Shown here piece after piece: positions 15,195-26,800 of a stretch of 57,613 nt of DNA. Position 1 is the first letter of the stretch. The number at the start of each line of letters is the position of its first letter. Origin of the DNA: an uncultured Oscillospiraceae bacterium (GTDB taxonomy: Bacteria > Bacillota > Clostridia > Oscillospirales > Oscillospiraceae); the NCBI GenBank assembly GCA_910585265.1, contig CAJUCA010000015.1, positions 1 to 57,613 on the forward strand, given 5' to 3'. Under the pieces are notes generated by a model. That model worked only from the letters and a program-made list of their open reading frames with translations, had not been told where the DNA came from and did not search any database. A program made the position numbers and the translations under genes.

Positions 15195-16403
15195 TCAGAT
15201 CGTGTTGTAGATGTTGAACATCGGCACGTACACGGCGAACAGGATCAGCACCACGAACACCGCCAGACAGCAGATGATGATGGGCTCCAGCAGGGACAAC
15301 GCCCGCTCGGTGCGCACGTCCACCTCGTTGTCGTAGTATTCCGCCAGCACCTCCAGGGTGGACTCCAGCGCGCCCGCGCTCTCGCCCACGGCGGTCATCT
15401 GGATCAGCATCTGGGGCAGCTCCCGGGAGTTCGCCATGCTGTCCCCCAGGCCCCGTCCGGCCTCCACCCCCGCCACGGTGTCCAGCACCTCCTGGGCCAT
15501 GACCAGGCTGGACATGGCCCGGCTGGACACGGCGATGGCCTGCAAAATGGGCACTCCGGCGGCCAGCATGGCGGACATGGTGTGGGCGAACTGGCTGGCC
15601 CCGGCCATCCGGCCGATCTCCCCCAGCACGGGCAGGGACAGCCGCAGGCGGCTGAACAGCAGCCCGCCCTTTTCCGTGCGGCTGTAGAGCCACAGGGCGG
15701 CGATGAGGGCCAGAATCCCCGCCGCCACGTACTTGCCGTACCTGGTGGTAAAGTTGGAGACGGCGATCAGCCCCACGGTGATGGGCGGCAGCTCCGCCCC
15801 CAGGTCGTCGAAGGTGTTGATAAAGGCGGGCACGGCCTTGTCCATGATGACGTACACCACCACGATGGCCACCAGAATGACGAACGCGGGATAGGTCATG
15901 GTGCTGATGGCCTTGGCGTGGGTTTTGGCGGTGCGGTCGTAGTATTTCGCCATCCGGTCGAAGGCGGACACCAGATCGCCGCTCTCCTCCCCGGCCCGGA
16001 TGGTCTCCCGGAAGGTGACGGGCAGACGGCCCCCCCGCTGGTCAAAGCTGTAGCTCAGGCTCCAGCCGTTGGACACGTCCTCGGACACCTGCCGCAGCAG
16101 CCGCTGGAGGGCCTTGTCCTCCGACTGCCCCGCCACCAGATCCACGGTCTGCACCAGGGGCAGGCCCGCCTTCAGCACAATGGCGAACTGCTGGCAGGTA
16201 AAGGCCAGGGACTTGGGGCTGATCCGCTGGAACACCGCCGCGGCGGGCCGCTGGGCAAAGGATTTGGGAATCTCCTTGAGGCTGAGCACCACCTCGCAGG
16301 TCTGGCGGATCTGGGCCACCGCCTCCTGGCGGCTGGCGGCCTCCACCACGCCGGACACCCGCTCGCCCCCGGCGTAAGCCCCCTCGTATTTATAAGTCGG
16401 CAT
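15195..16403 (-). CDS. pilC: PilC/GspF inner-membrane platform protein
   Basis: The 402-residue protein starts with the family pattern MPTYKYEGAYAGGERVSG and has two GspF domains (about 65-190 and 270-395), each preceding membrane helices. Helices are seen at about 168-190, 220-240 and 370-395. A second-domain motif AVGESAGALESTLEVLAEYYD mirrors RAGEESGDLVSAFDRMAKYYD in the first. It forms the rotor/platform for the PilB and PilT motors encoded just upstream. Confidence 0.96.
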   Translation of the reverse strand: MPTYKYEGAYAGGERVSGVVEAASRQEAVAQIRQTCEVVLSLKEIPKSFAQRPAAAVFQRISPKSLAFTCQQFAIVLKAGLPLVQTVDLVAGQSEDKALQRLLRQVSEDVSNGWSLSYSFDQRGGRLPVTFRETIRAGEESGDLVSAFDRMAKYYDRTAKTHAKAISTMTYPAFVILVAIVVVYVIMDKAVPAFINTFDDLGAELPPITVGLIAVSNFTTRYGKYVAAGILALIAALWLYSRTEKGGLLFSRLRLSLPVLGEIGRMAGASQFAHTMSAMLAAGVPILQAIAVSSRAMSSLVMAQEVLDTVAGVEAGRGLGDSMANSRELPQMLIQMTAVGESAGALESTLEVLAEYYDNEVDVRTERALSLLEPIIICCLAVFVVLILFAVYVPMFNIYNTI

Positions 16404-16415
16404 AGCGCGCCCCCC

Positions 16416-17507
16416 TTACAGGCCCAGGCCCCTGCGCTGGTTCTGGTTCAGCGTCCCGCCCATGCCCATGTCCTTGGTCTGGACACTGCCGCCGGGAAGG
16501 GCCTGCTCATAGGTCTCCCGGCTGATGGTCCCGGCGTTCAGCAGGTTCAGCAGGGCCCGCTCCATAAGGATATTGCCGATGGAGCCGGTGGTCTGGATGG
16601 AGTTGATAAGCTGGGGGGTCTTGCCCTCCCGGATCAGGTTGCGGATGGCCCCGTCGGTTTTCATCACCTCGCAGGCCAGCACCCGGCCCTTGCCCGAGGC
16701 CCGGGGCAGAAGCTGCTGGGACAGCACCGCCTTCAGCGTCATGGAAAGCTGTAAGCGGATCTGCTGCTGCCGTTCGGCGGGGAACACGTCCACCATCCGG
16801 TCGATGGAGTCGGCAGCGGAGTTGGTGTGGACGGTGCCGAACACCAGATGCCCCGTCTCGGCGGCGGTGAGGGCGGTCTCAATCGTCTCCAGGTCCCGCA
16901 TCTCGCCCACCAGGATCACGTCCGGGTCCTCCCGGAGGGCGGCCCGCAGTCCGGCGGCGAAGGAGCGGGTGTCCTTGCCCACCTCCCGCTGGTTAATGAC
17001 GCACTGGGCCGGGGTGTAGACGTACTCCACCGGGTCCTCCAGGGTGAGGATGTGCTTGGACTGGGTCTGGTTGATCTCGTTGAGCACGGCGGCCAGGGTG
17101 GTGGACTTGCCGGAGCCTGTCTCCCCCGTGATCAGCACCAGGCCCTGGCTGTAGCCAGGGAACTCCCGCACCACCTTGGGCAGGCCCAGCTCGGACAGCT
17201 CGGGCACATGCTCGTTCAGCAGGCGGATGGCGGCGGACCAGCTCCCCTGCTGCCGGAACAGGTTGAGGCGGCACCGCACCCCGGCGATGGTCTTGGCCAG
17301 ATCGGCCTCCCCCACCTCCACCATGGCGTCGTACTGCTCCCCCGCCAGCTCCCGGACATAGTCCAGGCACTGCTCCGGGGTGAGCCGCTCTCCCCCCAGC
17401 TCCCGGATGGAGCCGTCCACCCGGCACCGGGGCGTCAGCCCGCACACCAGATGGATGTCGGACGCCCGGCCCTCCCGGGCCTTCTCAATCAGCTGTGTAA
17501 TGGTCAT
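16416..17507 (-). CDS. pilT: PilT-type retraction ATPase
   Basis: The 363-residue protein has the PilT layout: an N-terminal PAS-like domain (SDIHL, RVDGSI), Walker A GETGSGKSTT near 130, the Asp box ILTLEDPVEYV, Walker B DVILVGEMRDLETI near 205 and the His box HLVFGTVHTN. AIRNLIREGKTPQL, a conserved retraction-ATPase segment, is present near 290. It lacks the N-terminal MshEN domain and the zinc-binding Cys pairs of PilB. A Gln/Asn/Gly-rich tail ends the protein. Twelve bases separate it from pilB. Retraction implies twitching or DNA uptake capacity. Confidence 0.95.
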   Translation of the reverse strand: MTITQLIEKAREGRASDIHLVCGLTPRCRVDGSIRELGGERLTPEQCLDYVRELAGEQYDAMVEVGEADLAKTIAGVRCRLNLFRQQGSWSAAIRLLNEHVPELSELGLPKVVREFPGYSQGLVLITGETGSGKSTTLAAVLNEINQTQSKHILTLEDPVEYVYTPAQCVINQREVGKDTRSFAAGLRAALREDPDVILVGEMRDLETIETALTAAETGHLVFGTVHTNSAADSIDRMVDVFPAERQQQIRLQLSMTLKAVLSQQLLPRASGKGRVLACEVMKTDGAIRNLIREGKTPQLINSIQTTGSIGNILMERALLNLLNAGTISRETYEQALPGGSVQTKDMGMGGTLNQNQRRGLGL

Positions 17508-17519
17508 GGCTTCTCCTCC

Positions 17520-19241
17520 TCAGAACGGGCCTTGTCCGCCCAGCACCCGGTGAACCTCCTCCGCGGAGGTGACCCCCTCCAACACCAGCCGGCGGCAGTC
17601 CTCCAGAATAGGCTGGAAGTCGGCCTCCTTCACCGCCTCCTCCAGCTGGGCGATGGAGCGGGCATGGATGGCGCGGCGGATGGCGGGGGTGACGCTGAGA
17701 ATCTCAAACACGCCGGTGCGCCCCCGGTATCCGGTGTTGAAGCACTCGCCGCACCCCACCCCCCGGTAGAACTGGACAGGCTCTCCCCCGTCCTTCAGCT
17801 TCAGGAGGGCCAGCTCCTCCTCCGTGGGCGTGTACGCCTTCCGGCAGTGGGGGCACACCTTCCGCAGCAGCCGCTGGGAGATGATCCCCTTCACCGCCCC
17901 GGCGATGAGGTAGGGCTCCACGCCGATGTCCAGCAGGCGATCGATGGAGGACACGGCGTTGTTGGTGTGGACCGTGGACAGCACCAGATGGCCCGTCATG
18001 GCGGCCCGCATGGCGATCTCGGCGGTTTCGCCGTCCCGGATCTCGCCCACGGCGATGATGTCCGGGTCCTGCCGCAGCACCGAGCGCAGGACGCTGGCGA
18101 AGGTCAGCCCGGTCTTTTCGTTGATCTGCACCTGGCAGGCCCCATCGATGTGGTACTCCACCGGGTCCTCCAGGGACACCAGGTTGACCTCCTCGCTTTT
18201 CAGCCGCTGGATCATGGCGTACAGGGTGGAGGTCTTGCCCGATCCGGTGGGCCCCACCATGAGGATCACCCCCTCGGTGGCGTTGTCCACCAGCTTCAAA
18301 AACCGATCCCGGTTCTCCCCCCGCAGGCCGATGCCGTCCAGGCTGCCCAGCTCCGCCGCCTTGCGCAGCAGCCGGATAACCACCTTTTCCCCGTGGGTGG
18401 TGGGCAGGGTGGAAATACGCAGGTCCAGCGTCTCCTGCTGGACGGTGACGTTGGCCCGGCCGTCCTGGGGGATCATCTTCTGGGCGATGTCCATCCGGGC
18501 CATGATCTTCATCCGGGAGATCACGGAGCTTTGCAGCTCCCGGGGCACCTGGATGATGGTGCGCAGCGCGCCATCGATCCGCATCCGGATGGCCATGTGG
18601 TCCTCCCCCGGCTCCATGTGGATGTCGCTGGCTCGCTCGGTATAGGCCCGGTCGATGATGGAGTTCACCAGCCGGATGGCGGGGGCGGCGTCCGCCTCGT
18701 CCTCGTCTACCGCCACGCTCTGCCCCCCGGCGGCCCCCAGGGCGGACGCGCCGTACTGCCCGCCGATCAGATCCCGCTGCATCTCCTCGATGGCCCGCAT
18801 GGCCCCCTGGTTGCTGTACAGGTTCTGCACCGCCCGCTCCACGGCGGCGGCGGTGGCGATGAGCGGGATCACCCGGCGGCGGGTGATGGCCCGCACCTCC
18901 TCTACCGCCACGAAGTTCAGCGGGTCGGCCATCGCCAGGTGCACGTCGGTGCGGCTGGCCTTCACCGGCACCACCATATGCTTTTTCGCCACATTCTTGG
19001 GCAGGATCTGGGCCATCTCCGATGGGATGGACAGGGAGTTCAGATCCACATACTCCACGCCCACCTGGTTCATCAGCGTGTCGATGAGCTGCCGCTCCGT
19101 GATGAAGCCGTGGGCCTGGAGCACCGTGCCCAGCCGCTCGCCGCTCCCGGCCTGAAGCTCCAACGCCTGCCTGAGCTGCGCCTCGGTGATGGCTCCGCTC
19201 TCCACCAGCATGTCGCCCAACCGGTTATATTTCATTGCCAT
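17520..19241 (-). CDS. pilB: PilB/GspE extension ATPase
   Basis: The 573-residue protein has the N-terminal MshEN-type region (LGDMLVESGAITEAQLRQAL at about 7-26, a form that binds c-di-GMP in some relatives), then SDIHMEP, Walker A GPTGSGKTST near 325, the Asp box SLEDPVEY, Walker B DIIAVGEIRDGET and the His box LVLSTVHTNN. The tetracysteine zinc motif CPHC...CGEC lies near residues 475-520. It powers pilus assembly. It begins 16 bases after the last minor pilin gene with GGGGGCGG upstream. Confidence 0.96.
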   Translation of the reverse strand: MAMKYNRLGDMLVESGAITEAQLRQALELQAGSGERLGTVLQAHGFITERQLIDTLMNQVGVEYVDLNSLSIPSEMAQILPKNVAKKHMVVPVKASRTDVHLAMADPLNFVAVEEVRAITRRRVIPLIATAAAVERAVQNLYSNQGAMRAIEEMQRDLIGGQYGASALGAAGGQSVAVDEDEADAAPAIRLVNSIIDRAYTERASDIHMEPGEDHMAIRMRIDGALRTIIQVPRELQSSVISRMKIMARMDIAQKMIPQDGRANVTVQQETLDLRISTLPTTHGEKVVIRLLRKAAELGSLDGIGLRGENRDRFLKLVDNATEGVILMVGPTGSGKTSTLYAMIQRLKSEEVNLVSLEDPVEYHIDGACQVQINEKTGLTFASVLRSVLRQDPDIIAVGEIRDGETAEIAMRAAMTGHLVLSTVHTNNAVSSIDRLLDIGVEPYLIAGAVKGIISQRLLRKVCPHCRKAYTPTEEELALLKLKDGGEPVQFYRGVGCGECFNTGYRGRTGVFEILSVTPAIRRAIHARSIAQLEEAVKEADFQPILEDCRRLVLEGVTSAEEVHRVLGGQGPF

Positions 19242-19256
19242 GGCTCCGCCCCCTCT

Positions 19257-19769
19257 CTATGTCGTCGGTTTGTAGTTCAGGCAACGGACGGTGAATTCCA
19301 CGGTGCGGGACAGCCCGCCCCCGGCCTGCTGAACCGTCAGGCTTACCCGGAACAGCCCGTCCGCGCAGGTCACTCGGAAGGCCCCCGGCCGAAGCTCGTA
19401 GGCCCCGTGGTTGTAGGCCCCGTCCGGCACCATCTGGTAGATTCCGGCGTAGAGCTTCCCATTCTCCACCTTCAGCTCCGTATAGGCCCTGTCCGGGTCC
19501 GGATAGTTATAGCGGTGGCTGTGGAACCGCGTCACCCTTCCGTCCGCCTCCGTCTCAACCTCCCGGGCGTAGCGCAGCTCGTCCGCCAACGCCGACGTCA
19601 GGGTGGAGCCCAGCAGCTCCAGCTCCGACTGGGCGGTCAGCTCCCGGTAGCCCCGCATGGCCAGGTTCAGCCCCGTGTTCACCAGCAGCCCCAGCAGCAC
19701 CAGGATAGCCACAGCGCACAGCGTCTCCACCAGGGTCAGGCCCCGGCTGTCCTTCCACTTACGGGTCAC
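19257..19769 (-). CDS. minor pilin (PilW/PilJ-like)
   Basis: The 170-residue product has a leader ending DSRG before LTLVETLCAVAILVLLGLLVNTGLNLAM. The position after the cleavage site is Leu rather than Phe, and Glu5 is kept. The body is beta-rich with RYNYPDPDRAYTELKVENGKLYAG. The start is GTG 19769, which overlaps the preceding gene by 11 bases. This and the next two genes resemble minor pilins that prime assembly; assignment to a named type is by order only. Confidence 0.83.
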   Translation of the reverse strand: MTRKWKDSRGLTLVETLCAVAILVLLGLLVNTGLNLAMRGYRELTAQSELELLGSTLTSALADELRYAREVETEADGRVTRFHSHRYNYPDPDRAYTELKVENGKLYAGIYQMVPDGAYNHGAYELRPGAFRVTCADGLFRVSLTVQQAGGGLSRTVEFTVRCLNYKPTT

Positions 19770-20073
19770 GGGACGCCGCCCCCTTTTGATAGGAGTACAT
19801 CTCCTCGCCGCCGTAGAGGAACACGTCGATGGTGTCCTCTGTGCCGTTCCCCTTTACCGTCACGGAAGATTCGCCCTCTTTCCCGGCCTTTTCCTCCGCC
19901 GCGGACAGGGCCTCGTAGTACCGCCCATCCGCCTCCCGGGTGTCCCGGCCCATCGCCGCCGCCGTCATGCAGCAGGTGAACAGCAGCGCGACCGAAAGGG
20001 CCGCGATCAGGATGGAGGCCAGCAGCTCCACCAGGGTCTCCCCCCGGCTGTCCTTCCGCTTGCGACCTACCAT
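19759..20073 (-). CDS. minor pilin (PilV/PilI-like)
   Basis: The 104-residue product has a leader ending DSRG before ETLVELLASILIAALSVALLFTCCMTAAAM. Mature position 1 is Glu instead of Phe/Leu, with TLVEL keeping Glu5. The C-terminal part is a short beta domain (VTVKGNGTEDTIDVFLYGGEEMY). The start is ATG 20073 with AAGGAG upstream; it overlaps the preceding gene by seven bases and the following one by 11, so all three are translationally coupled. Confidence 0.82.
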   Translation of the reverse strand: MVGRKRKDSRGETLVELLASILIAALSVALLFTCCMTAAAMGRDTREADGRYYEALSAAEEKAGKEGESSVTVKGNGTEDTIDVFLYGGEEMYSYQKGAASRDP

Positions 20074-20807
20074 GTCGTCGGCTCCTTCCTCGTAATTTGG
20101 CTCAGCGTCCACTTGATGGGGCCGTATGTAGTCTTTCCCGCCTCGATCTGGGGCACGGTGCCGCATATCAGCTCGGCGTACATGGAATGGCTCTCATCGT
20201 CCGCCAGCCTTGCCGTCACATAAATCCGGAAGGCCGGATCTTGTTTCAATACCACTGTCACCTTCACCGGCAGGTTCAGCCCTGTCCCGCTATCCGGATC
20301 GGTCACGGCCAACTCCAGTTCGACCGCCTGATCACCGCTGACGGTGAAGCTGCTGTTGTAAATGTAATGATCGCTGTTTTTGATCTCCGTCACAGGCAGG
20401 CGTCCTTTGGCAAACAATCCGTCCAATGTGTTGAGCATGGGCAAAACATTCTCCGAAAATCCGCCTGTATAGCTGCCGCTTTTCTGTTCGTAGTAATATT
20501 TGTAATAGTCGTGCACTGAATAAGACCCGTTTTCTGTGACGATTGTTTTCAGAACTTCTTCTGTTTTTGTTCGAACAAACTCCGCACTGTACTCCGCCGC
20601 CGTCAGCTCATCGCACACCAGCTGCATCGCCGACGACAGCGTCAGGTATTTCTGCTGTTCCTCCCGGCTGCTGCGGCTTTTCCCGGCGTTGGACGCCGCC
20701 GCCATCAGCACCGACGCCCCCACCATGGCGCACACCAGGAAAAACAGCAGAGCCAGCAGGATGGACGCCCCGCGCTGGCTGCGCAGCTTGCCGCGTATGC
20801 TTCCCAC
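20067..20807 (-). CDS. minor pilin-like protein (PilX/GspK-like)
   Basis: The 246-residue product starts GTG GGA AGC and reads SQRGASILLALLFFLVCAMVGASVLMAAASNAGKSR. The leader Gly is followed by Ala-Ser-Ile-Leu, and there is no Glu5, as in PilX/GspK tip-type proteins. The soluble domain is Tyr-rich (DYYKYYYEQKSGSY near residue 100) and beta-rich. GGGGGAGGT lies upstream. It sits between the giant prepilin-like gene and the other minor pilins. Lack of Glu5 fits a tip subunit. Confidence 0.78.
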   Translation of the reverse strand: MGSIRGKLRSQRGASILLALLFFLVCAMVGASVLMAAASNAGKSRSSREEQQKYLTLSSAMQLVCDELTAAEYSAEFVRTKTEEVLKTIVTENGSYSVHDYYKYYYEQKSGSYTGGFSENVLPMLNTLDGLFAKGRLPVTEIKNSDHYIYNSSFTVSGDQAVELELAVTDPDSGTGLNLPVKVTVVLKQDPAFRIYVTARLADDESHSMYAELICGTVPQIEAGKTTYGPIKWTLSQITRKEPTTW

Positions 20808-20841
20808 GGGACCTCCCCCTTTCTCTCACCGGGGCCGACGC

Positions 20842-23800
20842 CTACGCGCCGTCCCCCTCCTCCCCGTCCCGGCCCGGTTCCTCCGGGACGGGGTCCATGC
20901 TCTCCTTGGCCGGAAGCGCGGGCTCCGGCTCTTTTGCCGCGTCCTCCCGGACTTCCGCCTGTCCGCCCTCCGGAGCCGCGCCCCTGTCCTTCTGCGTCTC
21001 AGCGTCCGGATGATCGGGCTTCGTCTCCTCCGGCTCCGCCTTCGGAATGGTCACGGTCACCGGGACGGCCTGGACGACGGGCGGCGCATCAGCTTCCCCA
21101 TCGCTCCGCCTCAGCTCCAGCGTCAGCTCCAGCGTTACCTCCGCTCCCGGAGTATAGTTCTTCAGCGTCACAACGTTATTCTCCCAGGCCACCTCGGGCT
21201 CGGGCGCAGGCTTCGCCGTCTCCACAGGCTCCGTTGTCTCCGGGGGCTCCACAGGCCCGGCGGCGTCCGGCTCCGGCTCCTTCACCGTCCCCACCTTGAC
21301 ATCCGTCACGGTGGTCACAATGCTGGGCCCCTCCCCTTCCTCAAGGGGAATCTCGGGGAAGGTGAGCCGCACCTCGCCCGTCTTTTCGTCAAGCTCCGGC
21401 TCCGGCGGGGGGAGCATCTCCACCGTCAGCGTGCTGTTCTCAACGGACAGGGTTCTGTTCTCCCCCTCCCCAGCCGCTTTTCCGTAGTAGTAGGCCACAT
21501 TGACGGGCATGGCCTGCGCGCCCTCCTGGACCCGCTCCTCGTCATACTCCGCCGCCTTGAGCTGGAGGTAATAGCCGCCCGTTTCGTCCTTTTGCAGCTT
21601 TGCCCAGTTCAGCATCCAGGGCGGATTGCAGACGCTCTTTTCGGTGACGATCTCCACGGCCTCCTGCCTCTCCGCCGTCAGCTCCTGCCAGTTTTCGTCG
21701 CACAGGGACAGCGGCACCCTGACGTCGGCCCCCGGCAGCACGTAGATGGGCAGGGTCTGGGGCTTCACCCGCAGCTCCGCGGTCACCTTCACCGTGATGG
21801 TGACGGAGTATTCCACCCCGCCCACGGTGTACGTCACCGTCACATCATCCAGCCCCTGCTCGTACCCGGTCACCTCGATGGTACACGTTCCTTCGCCGTA
21901 TCCGGTGATCTTCACCGTGGCCTTGGGCGCGGGTTCTCCCGCCGCAAGCAGATCGTCGCGCTCCTCCCCGGTGGGCGATACCGTCCACCTGCCGCCCTCC
22001 GGCACCCCCTCGCTCAGGGTCAGCGTCTCCGTCTCGGTGTCCGACCGCAGCAGGTTCACCTCGATAGGCCCGCCGCCCGCCGCCCGCTCGATGCCCTCCA
22101 GGGGCCAGTCGCCGTAGTGGACGTGGATGCTCCCGCCCTCCCGGGTCAGGATGGTGGGGAAGGGGTAGTTCAGCCCCTCCAGATTGGGCCGGGAGCTGTA
22201 GCTGTACTTGCCGGGGATGCTGTCGCCGCCGGGGGTGGTCTTGGTGACGGGGGAGAAGGCGGTAAGCCAGCCCATAATGTACCGTTTATCCGCTCCCTTC
22301 TCAATCAGGTCCTTCCCGGACAGCTGGCGGTAGGTAAGGCCCATGGGGTCGGACCGGGGCACATACTCCCCCTGATTTTTCGTCAACTCCCACAGATCCG
22401 TTTTAAGCCTGTTCTCCCCGTTCCCGTGCAGGTCGCCGGGGATGTCCAGTGTGCCGCCCTCCTGCTTATTGTTTTTCAGCACCTCGGAGGTCAGGTAATA
22501 GCAGTTGGTGATGGTGCATTTGCCGTGGTTGGCGGAATCCGCCACTCCAGGGGGCCGATCACCTGCCGATGGATAAATCTCCCCCGTGCCGCCGATGGCG
22601 TACAGCGCGCCCAGCTTCTTCTTATTGCCATTCGTCCCGCTCAGGTTGATCTCCGTATCCTCATAGCTGGGCAGGGTCACATAGCTGTAGCAGTTGGTCA
22701 GCGCGTTATCTGTTTGATTTGCCGTAGTCCCCCCATCGTCATTTGTGGCTCCAATCGGTACGCCCTGGCCGTTCACCCGCAGCGGCTTGAAATAGCTGCC
22801 GCCCACCAGTCCGCCCACGTACACGCCTTTCGGCGGGTTCTTGCCGCCGGGAACGGTAACACCGCTCTCAATGTCAATGCTTCCCCCGGCGAAGCAGTTG
22901 GTCACGCTGTTCTGACAGCTTCCCACCAGCCCGCCCACGCGCATATTGTCGTTGTCCACCGCCGTGGACGGAACCTTAACCTCCGTCACCGCGGAACAGC
23001 CCTCCAGTGCCATGTTGGAAACGCCCGCCAGCCCGCCGATGCAGCTTCCGCCCCAGCCCGAGCTGGTATAGACATTCGCGTTGACGGTATAGCCCGCCAC
23101 GGAGCAGTTCACCAGTCCATTACTGTTTTTATCATCCGTAACCGCCATTCCCACCAGGGTGCCTGCCGCATACCAGCAGGTGAGCGTCCCTTCATCCCGC
23201 TTGGCTTCCACTGTCCCCGTCCCGTCGGAGGAGTAGAGGATCACGCTGTCCAGCCTGCCGTTATAGATCATGCCGAACAGGCCCGCGCAGGAGGACGTCT
23301 GCCCCTGGATTTTCACATCCTGGATCACATAGTCGTCCCCATCGTACTCCCCGCCGAACCAGCCGAACAGGCTGCTCGTCTTGGGTCCTTGACCGTTGAT
23401 CCTGTCGTAATACTCCGCGATGGGGGTATACGTCCCATTCGCCCCATCAATATCGTGGGTCTGCTTCCAGTAACGTTTTGTGTCGGCACCGACACGGGAC
23501 AGATAGGGGAACTGACTGCTGTTGGTTTTTTCTTCAGTATTGCTGTGCCCATGCAGCACCGTCTTGGTATTCCGGTTCTCGCTGTTCCAGTTGATGGCGG
23601 AAAGCTGTCCCATGGCCCGCACCCCGTAGGGGTTCTTCTCCGTCCCTGGCGTGGCTTTCAGCTCGTTCCCCATCACGGTATAACCCTCGGGTGCCTCCGC
23701 CACGGACAGCGCGTCCGCGAAGTGGGGGTTGATCTCGAACACGGCCTTAACGCCCCCCTCCACCAGCGTGAGCCTGCCGTTGGGGGAGCCGTCCGTTCCA

Positions 23801-26800
23801 CTGGCGTACAGCCCGGGCCGCGTGGTTCCCTCCACGAAATTCCCTTTCTCACCAGGATCCGGGCTGGGCACAAAGCTGCGGCAGGAATGGAATGTATAGC
23901 CCGGCATCAGGGTGCCCAGGGCGTTGTTCGTCTCGCTGTCCTCCGCACTTTCCGCCCTCTCCGGCTTTGCGCCCACTTCTCCCTTTTCTGTATACAAAAT
24001 CCCCTCAGAGGTGAATTTTACCGCATTATCCTCGTCGATATAGAACCCATACCCGTAATCCACCACCACGCCGCCGTCGCTGCGCGCATTGGACAGGGTG
24101 GAGGTCTTTGTCACCGTCTCCTTATTCGGGTCCACCGCCAGCATACTGATGCCGTAGACCACCCGCTTGCTGTCCTTCGAGACGCCGGGAAGCTCCATCT
24201 TTTCCCAGTAGTACACGCCCATCCGCCCCAACGGCAGCGGCTCCAGCCAGCGGCCGTAGTGGACCGGCTTTCCCTCTGCGTTTACCACGCCCGTGGGCAG
24301 GGGGAAGTCCTTAGCACCCGGGTTCCCGCCGAAGGCGGCCTCTCCGCCCAGAGCCATGGCGTCCCTGCCCGGCTTCCCGCTGATCCAGATCGCCGTCTCC
24401 CCGCCGCTCAGATCCTGATAGAACACGGGCTCGGCCTTGTCCCCCTCAAAGGAGTAGCTGGCGTTGTAGGCGTTATCCCGGTAGGTAAAGTTTCCCTTAT
24501 CCACAAAGAAGGTGTTCCGCTGCTGGCCCTCCTTCTGGCCCGCGAAGCCGTAGGTTTCCGCCCCCAGGCCGCTGGACTCCAGCTGCACCGCCGCGTAGCT
24601 GTTCACAATCAGCCCGGAGTTGTAGCCCACAAAGCCGCACACCCGGGCGTCCGACTCCTTGGACACCTCCGCGCTGACGCGGCCCACGGCGTAGGAGCTG
24701 TAAATCGCCGCGCCCGCGCCGTTGTTCCGCCCCGCCAGTCCCCCGGCGTAGGCGTGGGAGTAGTCGTCCCCGCTGGCCGCCAGCCGCGCGGTCTCGGCGG
24801 CGCAGTTCTGGATGGTCCCCTCGTTGCTGCCCACCAGGCCGCCCACGTATCCCACGGCCTTGCTGTAGACCTTGCCCTCCAGGTTGATCCCGGCCACGGC
24901 GCAGTTGATGATGGTGCCGTTGTTCCCGCCGGCCAGTCCGCCCAGGTACAGGTTCACCTTGCTCCGGGACACGGTCACCGTCTCGTCCGGGTCCATGAGG
25001 TAGACGATATCCTTCAGCGTGCCCTCGGACAGGCCGAACAGCCCGGCGTACTGCCTGCTCCCCGTCTCCTCCAGCCGGAACTCCACGCCCTGGATGGTGT
25101 GGCAGCCGCCCTGGTAAACGCCGCGGAAGGGCTGGCCCATCCTGCCGATGGGGCTTTGCTTCCCCATCTCCGGGTTTTTCCCGCCGTTCTCCAGCGTCCA
25201 GCCGTACCCCGTGTAGTTTGCGTAATTCAGATCCAGCTCCTGGGTGAAGGTAAAGCTCAGCTCCTTCGCCGGATAGTAATACTCCGCAAAGTCGCTCAAC
25301 GCCCGCAGGTGCCGGGGGGTGCGCACGGAGATCCGCGCGTTCTCCGCGGCGGCGGCGATGGCCCCGGCCCGCTGCTCCTCCGTGTCCAGCCCCTCCAGGG
25401 GGAACACGGTCTTGGCGAAGTGGGGGCAGTAGGCGGACGCCGTCTCCCCGCCCTCCTTTGATAATGTAAAGGTGAGAATCTGGTAAAGATCCTTCGCGGC
25501 TGTTTCGCTGTCGATCAGCTTCTCGGGCAGGGGGGCGAGGTAGTAGATCTCCTCCTCCCCTGTCTGCCCGTTCGTATCGGTCACGGTAAGCAGCTTGTCT
25601 TTCTCATACGTCATCCCGTCCTTGGCCCCATTGAACCAAATGGTAAGCTCGTCCCCCAGGTCCTCCGCCCGGAACGCCACGGCATAGCCGTCCAGAGGGA
25701 CAACCGCATCGTCCCTCAGACAATCCACTCCGCCGCCGTAAAAGCCGTACCCGGCCTCCTGGCCGTCCTTCTGATACCGCTCATAGTAGACCAGGGCGGG
25801 CTTGATAAATTCCGTGTTCCAGTCGCCGTAATGGGGCAGTCCCGCCAGCCCCGGGAAGTCATAGGTGGCCAGAGCCATGCCCTCCCGCAGGTTATAGGGA
25901 TTGCTGGCGGCATAGTCTTTCCACTCAAACGCGCCGCCCAGCGTCCTGGCAAAGTCCGTGCCCGCCGAGTTCCCCGGCCGTGTCATTTGCGCGAACTCCA
26001 TGCCGCTGCCAGAAGTGATCTGCAAATAGTAGCAGCTATTTACGCCGTTCTCCACCCCGGACGCCAGCGGCTCAATCTCCCCGCTGTCAACGTCCTCATA
26101 ACGCATGGCGGAATAGGCCCGCTCTGCCGCCGCCACCGTCCCGGCGCACAGTCCGGCGGCCCTCGCATTCGCCCCCGCGCCCTTGATGAACCCCGCCGCA
26201 TAAACATCCGCCAGGGACGTGCCGCCGTCCGCAGATCCAATCAGCCCCGCCGTGGCAGGCCCGGTCAGATAGCAGTCCGCGTAGGACTGCTCCACGGTGG
26301 TCACACCGTCCGCCCGTCCCACCAGACCGCCCGCGAGAACACGGCCCCGCACCAGAGTGGCCGCCAGACAGCTTGTGATCGTTCCGCCGTTCAGCTCACC
26401 CGCCAGTCCCCCGGCGGTGCCGCCAGCGATCTGGTAGACGGGCGTCCCGTCCTTCGTCAGCCGCTCCCGCAGCTCGTTCTGGCTGCCCATCTCCCAGTAG
26501 ACCCAGCAGTTGTCAAACGCGGCGTTGGCCGCGCTTCCCACCAACGCCCCCACGGGCGCATTGTCCCCCGCCTTCACCTGGGCATTGATCAGCCGCACGT
26601 CCTGGAAGGTAAACTCATCCTTCTCCCCCACCGCCGCAAACAGCCCCGCGCCGTTTTTGTCCTTCGCGCTCTCCGCCGTCACCGTCAGACCCTTGATGGT
26701 GTGGACGGCGGCATCCTCCCCCGTCCCGGAGGAGCCGCAAAAGGACTTCAGCTCAGAATTTTCGATGGGCTTAAACTGGTAATCCTCAAACTTGCCGGCG

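Noticed and set aside
16827..19979. Open frame of 1050 codons antisense to pilT, pilB and minor pilins
   Set aside because: Composition is typical of an antisense frame and the sense strand carries well-conserved motor genes.
20536..25461. Open frame of 1641 codons antisense to the giant prepilin-like gene, and a similar 704-codon one at 25831-27945
   Set aside because: The translations are Arg/Pro/His/Leu-rich with no domain pattern, and no ribosome site starts them. They are mirror frames of a GC-rich coding sequence.
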